NCBI GenBank assembly: GCA_963752345.1
Contig: CAVVYA010000015.1
Coordinates: 496,001-560,000 of the forward strand
DNA length: 64,000 nucleotides
DNA from: CAVVYA01 sp963752345
Lineage (GTDB): Bacteria > Pseudomonadota > Alphaproteobacteria > SMXQ01
Direction: 5' to 3'
Positions 16,221 through 25,409 of the stretch are shown here, piece after piece. The stretch's first letter is position 1. Each line of letters begins with the position of its first letter. The notes beneath the pieces are model-generated. The model did not search any database. It had not been told where the DNA came from and saw only the letters and a list, made by a program, of their open reading frames with translations. Position numbers and translations under genes: made by a program.

Positions 16221-18248
16221 TCACGAGAAAGCCTGCTTCAGCCAGTCCCACAGGATGGGGTCGGGCCAGATGACATCCATCATTTCGTCGAACACGACGA
16301 AGGCGAAGAGCGCGATGAGGCCGCCGCTCAGCAACCCCCACGCCCATGGCCGCTTGCCGGTCATCATGGTGGCCGGCGCCACGGCGGCGAGCGTGATCGC
16401 GGCCCATTCCATGCCGATCAACATGGACAGGACGATGAACAGGAGGATGAGGCCGAGGAGAATGGCGGCGGACCGCGGCCGTCCCTCCATGCCGTCGCTG
16501 AGCATGCCGAGATCGAGCACCTCGGCCGCGCGCCCTCTCCTCCAGCCGTTCTGCAGGATCTGCAGCAGGGCGAGCACGATCACGGCGGAACCGAGGAAGA
16601 TCGGGAACGTGGCGGCCTTGGGCTTGAAGTGGGTCGCCTCCCAGACGAAGGCGCCGGCGACCAGGATGAAGAACATCGGGAACAGGTTCTGCCAAGTCCA
16701 GCGCCAGCCGCGCGGCATGGCGGCGCTCGCCGCTGTCTCGTTGGCCGCGGCGCCGGCGCTCTGCGGCGCCAGCGAACTCGGCGTTGCGCGGGCGGCGAGG
16801 CGGGCGAAAAACACGGCGACCACCACGGAAAACACCAGGAGAATGATGGTGAGCGGGCGCTGCAGCACGCCGCCGACGCCTTGCAGCGAGATGGCCGACA
16901 GCAGGTTCTCCTCGATGATGCCGCCGAGGATGAAGCCGAGAATGAGCGGCGGCCGCGGCCATTTGTACTGCTTCATCAGCAGGCCGAGGGCGGCGAAGCC
17001 GAGCACGATGGGAATGGCGGTCCAGTGGCGCGTCTCGAGGAATGCCGCGAGCAGGGTAAGCGGAATGATGATGGAGCCGAGCAGCGGGTAGGGCACCCGC
17101 GTCAGCTTGGCCAGCTTCTCCGACCACATCATGCCGATGATCGCCAGCACGGCATTGCCGAGCACCAGGCTGATGACGATCAGCGTCACCATGTCGCCAT
17201 GCTGGCTGAGCACCTGGGGGCCCGGCGCAATGCCATAGGCGATCATGGCCACCATGACGAAGACCCAGCTCTGCCCGCCCGGAAGGCCGAGCGCGAGCGT
17301 GGGAATGGCCTGGCCGCCCTCTTTCGAGCTCTGCACCGATTCGGAAAACACCAGGCCCTTGTAGGAGCCCTTGCCGAAATGGTGCTGGTTCTTGCTGAAC
17401 GAGATGCCGACACCGTAGGACAGCCAGGAAACGACGCGCGAGCCCACGCCCGGAATGGCTCCGAGGAACACGCCCATCAGGGAATGGCGCAGGATCAGCT
17501 TCCAATATTTGAGCGCGAGCCATGCGCCGCGCAGCACTTCTCGCCGCCGCACGTTCGCGTGTCCGCTGGCGATCGGCTTGCGCGTCATCATCAGGTCGAA
17601 CATCTCGGGCAGGGCGAACAGCCCGATGGCGGTGGCGATGAGCGGCAGGCCTTCGCGCAACTGCAGCGAGCCGAATGTATAGCGCGTCTCGCCGGTGAAC
17701 ACGCTGAGCCCGATGGTGGCGAGCAGCATGCCGAAAGCCGCGGACATGATGCCCTTGACCATGGCGCCGCGGCTGAGCGCGCCGACCATGGCAACGCCGA
17801 ACAGCCCGATGACGCCGATCTCGGCGAAGCTGAACTGCAGGATGAAGGGCTTGATGATGGGTATGACGAGGAGGAGCGCGAGGGCGCCCAAGATGCCGCC
17901 GATCGCCGAGACCATGTAGATGAAGCCGAGCACGCGCGCGGCATAGCCTTTGGCGACGAGCGGCCGCGCCTCGATGAAGGTCACCTGGCCGCCGCCAGGA
18001 TGGCCGAGCACGACGATCGGCAGTACGTCGAGCATTTCCTCGACGCCGGTGATGGTCGCCAGCATGATGATGCCGATCACCGGGTCCTGGACGTTGAACA
18101 CGATGAAGGGAATGGCGATGGCCATGAGCAGGCCCGCGGAAAGGCCGGGCAAGATGCCCGCTACAGCCGCCATAGCCACCGCCGTCAGGAAAGCGGCCCA
18201 ATAGGCGCCGGTTCCCAAAAAGGCCAGTCCCCCGAGAAGCCCGTCCAT
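16221..18248 (-). CDS. Tripartite tricarboxylate transporter permease, TctA-TctB fusion
   Basis: A 675-residue inner-membrane protein. Residues 1 to about 490 are TctA-like, with GILPGLSAGLLMAIAIPF near the N-terminus and the second signature GAIPGVGSRVVSWLSYG followed by EGGQAIPTLALGLPGG, and about ten or more membrane segments. A polar linker (about 493-520, rich in Ala and Ser) joins it to a TctB-like unit of four segments (about 525-675). TctA and TctB are normally separate genes; together they form the proton- or sodium-driven importer served by Bug-type binding proteins. Two such binding proteins (18318 and 20785) are upstream in the same operon. TTT systems of this type import terephthalate and related carboxylates in Comamonas. 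Confidence 0.9.
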   Translation of the reverse strand: MDGLLGGLAFLGTGAYWAAFLTAVAMAAVAGILPGLSAGLLMAIAIPFIVFNVQDPVIGIIMLATITGVEEMLDVLPIVVLGHPGGGQVTFIEARPLVAKGYAARVLGFIYMVSAIGGILGALALLLVIPIIKPFILQFSFAEIGVIGLFGVAMVGALSRGAMVKGIMSAAFGMLLATIGLSVFTGETRYTFGSLQLREGLPLIATAIGLFALPEMFDLMMTRKPIASGHANVRRREVLRGAWLALKYWKLILRHSLMGVFLGAIPGVGSRVVSWLSYGVGISFSKNQHHFGKGSYKGLVFSESVQSSKEGGQAIPTLALGLPGGQSWVFVMVAMIAYGIAPGPQVLSQHGDMVTLIVISLVLGNAVLAIIGMMWSEKLAKLTRVPYPLLGSIIIPLTLLAAFLETRHWTAIPIVLGFAALGLLMKQYKWPRPPLILGFILGGIIEENLLSAISLQGVGGVLQRPLTIILLVFSVVVAVFFARLAARATPSSLAPQSAGAAANETAASAAMPRGWRWTWQNLFPMFFILVAGAFVWEATHFKPKAATFPIFLGSAVIVLALLQILQNGWRRGRAAEVLDLGMLSDGMEGRPRSAAILLGLILLFIVLSMLIGMEWAAITLAAVAPATMMTGKRPWAWGLLSGGLIALFAFVVFDEMMDVIWPDPILWDWLKQAFS

Positions 18249-18317
18249 TATGCTGTCGTCCCCGTGCGGAGGTGTTGAGTGGGCCGCCTCACCGGGCGTC
18301 GATCCCGGTGGGCGGGA

Positions 18318-19436
18318 CTAGCGCTTGAGCCAACCATACACCTGCTGACGGAGCTCGTTGTAGCGCGGCAACTGCGCCTTGAAGGATGTCGTCGCCTCCG
18401 CCACGAGCTCCTGCAGCTTCTCACCACGCATCAGGAAGGCCGGCTGGCCCTGGATTTTTTCCAACCCTTCGCCGAAAGCCGGATCGCTCACGGCTGCGGC
18501 ATAAGAGTCGCGCAGCACCTTGGCGATCTCTGGCGGCATGTTCGGCGGGCCGATGATGGCCTTGCCATGGATGACCTCGGGCAGGAAGATGCCCTTCCAT
18601 ATTTCCTTCTGCTCATCCGTGAGCCAAGTGTAGGCGTTCGGCACCTGGATTTCGGTCTCGCCGTTGGAGGGCAGCACCGCATCGGGATGGCCCATCTCCG
18701 CGATCGCCTTGACGAACCCGTTCTTGAACCAGCCCTGGCGCAACTTGGTGAGCGCGAACCACTGGCTGTCGGCCATCCAGCTGTTGATGTCGCCGCGCTC
18801 CAGCATCAGCAGGGCGTCGGCGGTGCCGCTGCGCGCGACCGGGGCGATCTTGAGCGGCGCGTCGAGCCACATGGCGAGCATGCTGATGGCCATGAGCTTG
18901 CCCGACAGATCGTCGGGGCCGCCGACCGGCTCGGCCAGCACCAGCGGCGTCTTGCCGCCCTTGGCGTCGGCCAGGGATTTATAAGGCACCGTCCCGCGCA
19001 CGATGAAGACGACGTCGCGCTGGGCGTGCGATCCGATCTGCGTGAACTTGCCGGATTGGAATTCGGCGGTCGGCTCGACCATTTCATCGCCGACGCCGGG
19101 ACTTGCCACGAAGGAAAGGGTCAGCCCGTCAGGCGCCGACTTCCACGTGAAGTTGCGCCCCGAGGGATTCGGGAACAGGTTGGTGACCGCCATCTTCGGG
19201 CTGCCGGGGATGAACTTTCCCCAGTTGGCGGCGAAATAACGCGCCTGCACATCCGTGCCGCCGCCCGGCTTGAAGTCGACCACCAGCCGAATGGATTTGC
19301 CCTTGAAGTGCTTGGCGGCATCGAAGTCCGCCGCGACCGCCGGCGCGGCCAGCGTGGCGCCAACCAGGAACAATGCGGCCATTGCGCGGCCGGCGAGCCG
19401 CGACGCGGCGCGCGTGAGGAACATGGACGTCAGCAT
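18318..19436 (-). CDS. Tripartite tricarboxylate transporter (Bug/TctC) substrate-binding protein
   Basis: A 372-residue periplasmic protein. The signal peptide from ATG 19436 ends AALFLVGATLAAPAVAADFD. The mature part has GKSIRLVVDFKPGGGTDVQAR and later PNPSGRNFTWKSAPDGLTLSF, the Bug pattern of a conserved start strand plus a carboxylate-binding loop. The C-terminal KVLRDSYAAAVSDPAF matches the family. It is a close paralogue of the protein at 20785, collinear over the whole length. It lies 40 bases after the frameshifted Rieske gene and 69 bases before the TctA-TctB gene, which it should serve. Confidence 0.92.
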   Translation of the reverse strand: MLTSMFLTRAASRLAGRAMAALFLVGATLAAPAVAADFDAAKHFKGKSIRLVVDFKPGGGTDVQARYFAANWGKFIPGSPKMAVTNLFPNPSGRNFTWKSAPDGLTLSFVASPGVGDEMVEPTAEFQSGKFTQIGSHAQRDVVFIVRGTVPYKSLADAKGGKTPLVLAEPVGGPDDLSGKLMAISMLAMWLDAPLKIAPVARSGTADALLMLERGDINSWMADSQWFALTKLRQGWFKNGFVKAIAEMGHPDAVLPSNGETEIQVPNAYTWLTDEQKEIWKGIFLPEVIHGKAIIGPPNMPPEIAKVLRDSYAAAVSDPAFGEGLEKIQGQPAFLMRGEKLQELVAEATTSFKAQLPRYNELRQQVYGWLKR

Positions 19437-19476
19437 GATTTCATCCCTTCGAGGACGTGAGCCGGAATTCCCAAAA

Positions 19477-20731
19477 CTAGCGGGACACCTGGTCCAGTTG
19501 TTTGGACTCGATTTCATCGCGCAACGCGCCACGGGCTTGGATATGGCTGCCCTTGCCGTGATAGCCCAGCTTGTTGCGTTCGATCGGAAGATCGATGCGT
19601 GACGTGGAGAAGTCGCGGAAGACATTCATCGGGTCTGTGCCGCTGCCGACCGCGGCCAGCGCCTGCTCGAGCATCCGGCGGTAGAGCACGATACCCTTGT
19701 CCGACCGGCCGAGAGCCTCGACGCTGCGGTCCGCGATGCGGCCCTGGGTCATCCATGCCACCATGTCCTGGCTGTTGGTGGCGTCGAGAACTTCCCACGA
19801 CACGGGCTCGGCCTGATCGACTTGCGGCACCGGGACCTTGTAAAGCGGAATCTCGTCGTCGCGCTGAGGGCGAACAGTCACTTCCGATTCCGACGTGTAG
19901 TTGTGGTACCACCAATGCGCGGTGTTCTCGTCGTCGATCGGAACCCGGATCTGGAAGCGCTGGTGAGCCATGCTTCCGGTTTTCAGGAAGTTCGGGAAGA
20001 TGACCGGGTGGCCGGTCGCCCAATCCTCGTCCGGCCTCGGTCTTGTTGTCGGTGATACGCCGTTTGATCACGCCGTGGTCGAACACGTCGAAGCCGATCT
20101 TCTTGTGCGACTGCGGCTGGCGCAATTCGTCGGTGCGGCCGAGCTTGCTCTTGACGTAGTTGCGCATGTGCTGGTGGAGCCACTCCACATGCACGCCGTC
20201 GAACGAGTTCTCCATGATCTGCAGCCAATTGCACGGCACGACGGCGAAGCCGATCTCGCGCATCACGCCGTCGTTCACGAACAGGTCCCAGGGCGGCAGA
20301 ACGGGCACCGGATCCGGACCCAGATAGCCGAAGAACAATCCGCCCACCTGTGCCACCTTGTAGGCCGGGGTCTTGATCTTGTCCTTGTAGCGGCCCTGCG
20401 GGTTCTCGGTGTCCTCGTAGGGCTGCTCGACGCAGTTGCCGGCGTGATCGAACGCCCAGCCATGATAGGGGCAACGCAGACCGCATTCGGTCGGGATGCC
20501 GTAGACCAGCGACATGCTGCGGTGCGGGCAACGCGCGGCGATCAGGCCGAACTTGCCGTTCAGATCGCGGAAGAGAACGAGGTCCTCGCCGAGCAGCCGC
20601 ACCGGGAAGGTGTCGCGCTCCTTCATCTGCGAGACGGCGGCGATGGGATACCAATAACGCCGCAGCAAACCGCCCATCGGCGTGCCTGGTCCCACCCGGG
20701 TCAAACGCTCGTTCTGTTCCTGCGTAAGCAC
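19477..20731 (-). CDS. Rieske aromatic ring-hydroxylating oxygenase, alpha subunit, one frame break
   Basis: About 417 residues once a single extra base near 20035 is allowed for. Before the break the frame has TRVGPGTPMGGLLRRYWYP, Rieske ligands C68-P-H70 and C87-P-Y-H90, and the iron site NSFDGVHVEWLHQH. After it, the frame continues through FQIRVPIDDENTAHWWYHNY to QDMVAWMTQGRIADRS and the stop at 19477. The paralogue at 21939 reads straight through the same place (EDWATGHPVIFPNF), which shows where the base was gained. Residues about 17-124 are almost identical at DNA level to that paralogue (see findings), unlike the rest. It is the third gene of the operon starting at 23192. Confidence 0.88.
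20361..20683. repeat. 323-base near-identical duplicate, copy A (pair with 22822-23144)
   Basis: Aligned by eye at a constant offset of 2461, this tract matches 22822-23144 with two differences (20531 and 20576). Sequence on both sides drops to roughly 75-80 percent identity. It covers the Rieske-domain coding part of both oxygenases. Confidence 0.9.
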
Positions 20732-20784
20732 GAAGCCTCCCGTTCAGAAAAGATGTTTTCGCCTACTGCTCGCGTCTGCCGGCC

Positions 20785-21897
20785 TTACTTGACCAAGCGG
20801 TCGTAGACCTGCTGTCGGATCTCGTTGTAACGCGGCAGTTGCTCTTTGAAGGATTTCGTCGAATCGACGACGAGCTGCTGCAGCTTCTCGCCCGGGATCA
20901 GAGCGACCGGCTGGCCCTGGAGTTTCTCGAGGCCCGCGGAGAACGCCGGGTCCTTCAGCGCTTCGACGTAGGTGTCGCGCAGCACCTTGGTGATCGCCGG
21001 CGGAATGTTCGGCGGTCCGGCAATGCCTTTGCCGCTCAACACGTCAGGCAGATAAACGCCTTTCCACAATGCCTTCTGCTCGTCGTTGAGCCAGGTGATG
21101 GCGTTGGGCACCGGCATGGAGATCTCGTCGTTCGGAATGGAAGGCGCGTCCGGATGACCGAGGTCCGCGATTGCCTTGACATAGCCTTTGGCGAACCAGC
21201 CGGGCCGCAGGGTCGGTAGCGAATACCAATGGCTGCCGGCGATGTAGCCGTTGACGTCGCCGCGCTCGAGCATGACCAGCGCGTCGGCCGAGCCGCTGCG
21301 TGCCACGGTGGCGATGCGCATCGGTGCATCGAACCAAAGGGCGAGCATGCCCGCGGCGAGCAGCTTGCCGGAAATGTCTTCGACGGAGCCAATCGGTTCG
21401 GCGAAGGTGAGCGTGGTCTTGCTGCCCTTCGCGTCGGGAATGGAATTGTAGGGCACGGTGCCGCGCGCGATCAGCACCACGTCGCGCTTGGCGTGGGAAC
21501 CGATCTGGGTGAATTTGTCGGATTCGAATTGAGCGGTGGAATCGACCAGCTCATCGCCGATCCCGGCGGTGGCGAGGAACGACAAGGTCAAGCCGTCCGG
21601 CGCCGATTTCCACACGTAGTTCCGCCCGGATGGGTTGGGGAACAGGTTGGTCACCGTCATTTTCGGATTGCCGGGTATGAACCTTCCCCAGTTCGACGCG
21701 AAGTAGCGCGCCTGGATGTCGGTGCCGCCGCCCGGCTTGAAGTCGACGACCAGCCGGATGGTCTTACCCTTGAAATGCTTCTCGGCGTCGAAACCCTGGG
21801 CGGATGCGCTGCCGGCCGAAGCCAGCGATAAGACCGTGAGCGCAAGCAGGCTAGGCAAAATACCGGCCTGCCGATTAAAGCTGAGACGCTTCAACAT
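20785..21897 (-). CDS. Tripartite tricarboxylate transporter (Bug/TctC) substrate-binding protein
   Basis: A 370-residue periplasmic protein. The signal peptide MLKRLSFNRQAGILPSLLAL continues through TVLSLASAGSASAQG. It has GKTIRLVVDFKPGGGTDIQAR and PNPSGRNYVWKSAPDGLTLSF, matching the paralogue at 18318 almost residue for residue in the N-terminal lobe. Differences concentrate in the central region (about 200-260), which would fit altered ligand preference (inference). It sits between two Rieske oxygenase genes, 41 bases after the first (21939) and 53 before the second (20731). It has no separate permease and probably shares the TctA-TctB protein at 16221. Confidence 0.92.
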   Translation of the reverse strand: MLKRLSFNRQAGILPSLLALTVLSLASAGSASAQGFDAEKHFKGKTIRLVVDFKPGGGTDIQARYFASNWGRFIPGNPKMTVTNLFPNPSGRNYVWKSAPDGLTLSFLATAGIGDELVDSTAQFESDKFTQIGSHAKRDVVLIARGTVPYNSIPDAKGSKTTLTFAEPIGSVEDISGKLLAAGMLALWFDAPMRIATVARSGSADALVMLERGDVNGYIAGSHWYSLPTLRPGWFAKGYVKAIADLGHPDAPSIPNDEISMPVPNAITWLNDEQKALWKGVYLPDVLSGKGIAGPPNIPPAITKVLRDTYVEALKDPAFSAGLEKLQGQPVALIPGEKLQQLVVDSTKSFKEQLPRYNEIRQQVYDRLVK

Positions 21898-21938
21898 GGC
21901 ATTCCCTTCCTTCAGATTGTGAGCCGCTTGCGCGTGAG

Positions 21939-23192
21939 TTACCCGGATACGCCGAGCTTTTTCAGGATGGGGCTGTATTTGGTCGTGTTGCCGGTACGCG
22001 TGCCCCTCATCACATTGCCACCCGCCGAGCCGAACTTGTTCGCCTCGATCGCGAGATCAATGCGATTGACCGGATCGCGGAACACGTTCATGGGATCGCG
22101 TCCGCTTTCGACAGCCTGCAGAGCCTCCTTCAGCAGCCGGCGATAGAGCACCACGCCCTTGTCGGAGCGTCCGAGCGCTTCCAAGCTGCGGTCGGCGATG
22201 GCGCCCTGGGTGATCCAGGCGACGATGTCCTGGCCGCTGTTGTTGTCGAGAACATCCCATTGCGGCAAGCCCGATGGGTCGAGCTGCGGCACCGGCGCCG
22301 TAAAGACGGGAATGCTGTCGTCGCTCTGCGGCTCGATCGGCACGCCCGAGTCCGCCGTATAGCAGCGGTACCACCAATAGGCGGTCTTGTGGTCGTCGAC
22401 CGGGACGCGGATCTGGAATACCGGCGAAGCGACGCTGCCGCTCTTGAGGAAGTTCGGGAAGATCACCGGGTGGCCGGTTGCCCAATCCTCGTTCTCCTCG
22501 GTGTTGTCATCGAGCACGCGCCGCTTGATGATGCCGTAGTCGAACACGTCGAAGCCGATCTTCTTGTGCGACTGCGGCGGGCGCTGCTTCTCCGGCTTGC
22601 CGAGCTTGCCGACCACGTAGTTGCGCATGTTCTGGTGGAGCCATTCCACGTGCACCGGATCGAGCGAATTCTCCATGATCTGCAGCCAGTTGCATGGCAC
22701 GACGGAATAGCCGACCTCGCGCATCACGCCGTCCATCACGAACAGGTCCCAGGGCGGCAGCACCGGTACCGGATCCGGCCCCATGTAGCCGAACAGCATG
22801 CCGCCGAGCTGCGCCACGTGATAGGCCGGGGTCTTGATCTTGTCCTTGTAGCGGCCCTGCGGGTTCTCGGTGTCCTCGTAGGGCTGCTCGACGCAGTTGC
22901 CGGCGTGATCGAACGCCCAGCCATGATAGGGGCAACGCAGACCGCATTCGGTCGGGATGCCGTAGACCAGCGACATGCTGCGGTGCGGGCAGCGCGCGGC
23001 GATCAGGCCGAACTTGCCGTTCAGATCGCGGAAGAGCACGAGGTCCTCGCCGAGCAGCCGCACCGGGAAGGTGTCGCGCTCCTTCATCTGCGAGACGGCG
23101 GCGATGGGATACCAATAACGCCGCAGCAAACCGCCCATCGGCGTACCCGGCCCGACCCGGGTCAGGCGCTCGTTCTCTTCGTGCGTCAGCAT
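21939..23192 (-). CDS. Rieske aromatic ring-hydroxylating oxygenase, alpha subunit
   Basis: A 417-residue subunit, intact. It starts at ATG 23192 (LTHEENERLTRVGPGTPMG) with a CGGGAGTACGCC ribosome site. The Rieske ligands are C68-P-H70 and C87-P-Y-H90. The iron motif is NSLDPVHVEWLHQN after CNWLQIME. The C-terminal part has QDIVAWITQGAIADRSLEAL and ends TKYSPILKKLGVSG. It is the first gene of a six-gene minus-strand operon (Rieske, Bug, Rieske, Bug, TctA-TctB, bicupin) preceded by a candidate sigma70 promoter at 23291-23320. It is the closest relative of the oxygenase at 19477. Confidence 0.94.
   Translation of the reverse strand: MLTHEENERLTRVGPGTPMGGLLRRYWYPIAAVSQMKERDTFPVRLLGEDLVLFRDLNGKFGLIAARCPHRSMSLVYGIPTECGLRCPYHGWAFDHAGNCVEQPYEDTENPQGRYKDKIKTPAYHVAQLGGMLFGYMGPDPVPVLPPWDLFVMDGVMREVGYSVVPCNWLQIMENSLDPVHVEWLHQNMRNYVVGKLGKPEKQRPPQSHKKIGFDVFDYGIIKRRVLDDNTEENEDWATGHPVIFPNFLKSGSVASPVFQIRVPVDDHKTAYWWYRCYTADSGVPIEPQSDDSIPVFTAPVPQLDPSGLPQWDVLDNNSGQDIVAWITQGAIADRSLEALGRSDKGVVLYRRLLKEALQAVESGRDPMNVFRDPVNRIDLAIEANKFGSAGGNVMRGTRTGNTTKYSPILKKLGVSG
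22822..23144. repeat. 323-base near-identical duplicate, copy B (pair with 20361-20683)
   Basis: The partner of the tract at 20361-20683, with 321 of 323 bases identical by direct reading. It ends at the same codon positions in both genes, inside the oxygenase coding sequence on both sides, which fits gene conversion better than whole-gene duplication alone. Confidence 0.9.
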
Positions 23193-23290
23193 GGCGTACT
23201 CCCGACAAGTTGTGGTCGCCAGGGTCTTGACAGCCACTGCGGCGACGGCCTGTTTCGATCGTCCCTGATTACATAGCCTTCTAATTGAAC

Positions 23291-23320
23291 ATGATAGTCC
23301 GTGGTGCCGTCTTTCTTCAA
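23291..23320 (-). promoter_or_regulatory. Candidate sigma70 promoter of the Rieske-Bug-Tct operon
   Basis: On the minus strand TTGAAG (23320-23315) is followed after 18 bases by TATCAT (23296-23291), about 100 bases before the ATG at 23192. Four of six bases match the consensus in each element. It is the best pair I found in this divergent gap. No operator palindrome is obvious beside it. Confidence 0.4.
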
Positions 23321-23487
23321 CTTGTGTTTAGGAGGCTAACCACAATATCGGCTTAGTCGCGGCCCTTGACCGGGGTCAAGGTCGCGGGCCCTGCCATCCG
23401 GTAAATTCTGTGTTTCCGGCGGGCGGGGAAGACATGCATTGCTGTGTTCACGGACCGCTGACGTCGCCTCTCCAGCATGACGGTTCC

Positions 23488-24200
23488 ATGGTCATTGAAA
23501 GCACAAAGCAGCCCGTTCGGCACGAGGTCGGATCCGCCTTCCTGTTCGATCTCGACGGCACGCTGGTGGACAGCGTCTATCAGCACGTATTGGCCTGGTA
23601 CGAGGCGCTCAGCGATGCGGGAATCGACATTGAAGTGTGGCGCATCCATCGGCGCATTGGCATGTCGGGCGGTTTGTTTGCCAATGCGCTGCTGCGCGAG
23701 ATGGGCCGCGAAATCACCCCGCAGCTCATCGACCAGATGCGGCGACGGCATGCCGAGGCATTCGCCCGCGTTGCCAAGGATATTCGGCCCTTGCGCGGCG
23801 CGATCGACTTGCTCGCCACGCTGAGCCGGATGCTGGTTCCGTGGGCGGTCGCGACGAGTGGCCGGATGGAGACGGCGCGACCGCTCATCGCCGCGCTCGG
23901 GATCGATGCCGCGCGCGTGCCGGTGATCACCCGCGATCAGGTGCGTTACGCCAAGCCGGATCCGGATCTGTTTATCACCGCCGCCAACGGCTGGGAGTCG
24001 AGATCGGCGACGCGGTCGTGGTCGGTGACAGCGTGTGGGATTTGCTCGCCGCCCGCCGCGCCCGCGCGCTGGGCGTCGGGCTGCTGTCGGGCGGCTACGG
24101 CGAGGACGAGTTGATGCGCGCCGGCGCCTATCGGGTCTACCAGGACCCGGCCGATCTGCTGCGTCATCTCGACGAAGTCGGGGTGCGGCTCGCGCTCTGA
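23488..24200 (+). CDS. HAD-superfamily hydrolase (phosphatase), one frame break
   Basis: About 237 residues once a missing base near 23987 is restored; the expected AACCGG reads AACGG. HAD motif I is FLFDLDGTLVDS with the nucleophile and acid Asp pair, and an alpha-helical cap follows (residues about 35-95). Motif II is WAVATSG, motif III the Lys in YAKPDPDL, and motif IV, after the break, VVVGDSVWDLLAA. This is the phosphoglycolate phosphatase/beta-phosphoglucomutase-like subgroup, and the substrate is not evident. The ATG at 23488 is chosen because the conserved part begins soon after; ATG 23443 is an alternative. It is followed by the alcohol dehydrogenase gene. Confidence 0.85.
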
Positions 24201-24270
24201 TGAATCGGTCGCCCTGAACCCGAAAGGGCATCTCGTGCGTTGTCGGCGAAATCGGTTTGGAGGATTGGTC

Positions 24271-25290
24271 ATGGCAAAGATGCGCGCGGTGCAAGTTGCG
24301 GAAGCCAACGGCCCCTTTGAGTTGGTCGAACGTGATATTCCCGAGCCCGGTCCGGGCCAGGTCTGCGTTCGTGTGCAGGCCTGCGGGATTTGCCACAGCG
24401 ATTCCTTCGCCAAGGAGGGAACATTTCCCGGCGTCACATACCCGGTCGTGCCGGGCCATGAGATCGCCGGCATCATCGACGCGGTCGGCCCGGACGTCGC
24501 GACGTGGCATATCGGCCAGCGGGTCGGGGTCGGCTGGCACGGCAAACACTGCGGCAAATGCGAACGGTGCCGGCGTGGCGACTTCATCACATGCCCGTTC
24601 CTGGCGGTGCCGGGCATCACCTTCGATGGCGGCTATGCCGATTACATGGTGGCGCCCATCGAGGGGCTGGCGGCGGTGCCCGAGGTACTGGCGGCGGTGG
24701 ATGCCGCGCCGCTGTTGTGCGCTGGGATCACCACTTACAACGCGCTGCGCCATAGCGGCGCGCGCCCGGGCGATCTCGTCGCCATTCTGGGCATCGGCGG
24801 GCTTGGCCATCTCGGCGTCCAGTTCGCCAACCGCATGGGCTTCCGCACCGTCGGGATCGCCCGCGGCAAGGACAAGGAAGCGGGCGCGCGCAAGCTCGGC
24901 GCCCACCATTACATCGACAGCACCACGCAGGATGTGGCCGAAGAACTTACCAAACTGGGTGGCGCGCAGGCGGTTCTCGCGACGGTGACCAGCGGCCAGG
25001 CCATGTCCGCCGTGGTCGACGGACTACGGCCAGACGGCAAGCTGATGGCAATCGGCGCGACCGCCGATCCCATTCAGGCGACGAGCCTGCAATTGCTCGG
25101 CTTGCGGCGCTCGATCACGGGCTGGCCCTCGGGCACCTCGATCGATTCCGAGGATACGCTTGCGTTCAGCACGCTGTCTGGCGTGCGGCCGATGATCGAA
25201 ACCATGCCGCTCGAGCGCGCGGCCGATGCTTACGACCGCATGATGAGCGGCAAGGCGCGTTTCCGCATGGTCCTGGTCACCGGACAATGA
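24271..25290 (+). CDS. Zinc-dependent alcohol dehydrogenase (MDR family)
   Basis: A 339-residue medium-chain dehydrogenase. The catalytic zinc ligands are Cys41 in GICHSD, His63-Glu64 in PGHEIAG and the Cys in LLCAGITTYNAL. The structural zinc lobe has Cys94, 97, 100 and 108 (HCGKCERCRRGDFITC). The Rossmann motif is GIGGLGHLGVQFA. The overall pattern (GITTYNALRHSGARPGD) is that of the Adh/AdhP-like group, oxidising primary alcohols or reducing aldehydes with NAD(H). The ATG at 24271 follows TTTGGAGGATTGGTC. It is probably co-transcribed with the HAD gene 70 bases upstream. Confidence 0.93.
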   Translation: MAKMRAVQVAEANGPFELVERDIPEPGPGQVCVRVQACGICHSDSFAKEGTFPGVTYPVVPGHEIAGIIDAVGPDVATWHIGQRVGVGWHGKHCGKCERCRRGDFITCPFLAVPGITFDGGYADYMVAPIEGLAAVPEVLAAVDAAPLLCAGITTYNALRHSGARPGDLVAILGIGGLGHLGVQFANRMGFRTVGIARGKDKEAGARKLGAHHYIDSTTQDVAEELTKLGGAQAVLATVTSGQAMSAVVDGLRPDGKLMAIGATADPIQATSLQLLGLRRSITGWPSGTSIDSEDTLAFSTLSGVRPMIETMPLERAADAYDRMMSGKARFRMVLVTGQ

Positions 25291-25318
25291 ATGGCGACGC
25301 GGCAACGACGGGGCGGAG

Positions 25319-25347
25319 TTGACCATCATCAAGGCCAGGCGTATCGC
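25319..25347 (+). promoter_or_regulatory. Possible sigma70 promoter before the phosphodiesterase-like gene
   Basis: TTGACC (25319-25324) is followed after 17 bases by TATCGC (25342-25347), about 60 bases before the start codon. The -35 element is close to consensus and the -10 is weak. No other signal supports it. Confidence 0.3.
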
Positions 25348-25409
25348 TGCTTTGTAACCTTCCAGGTCACGATGTGTTTTCCACCGCCGGCCGGCGATGA
25401 GCGGTGACG

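Noticed and set aside
16629..18278. Long plus-strand frame opposite the TctA-TctB gene
   Set aside because: Its translation is a low-complexity His/Glu/Arg-rich string mirroring membrane-protein codons; no ribosome site or family signal.
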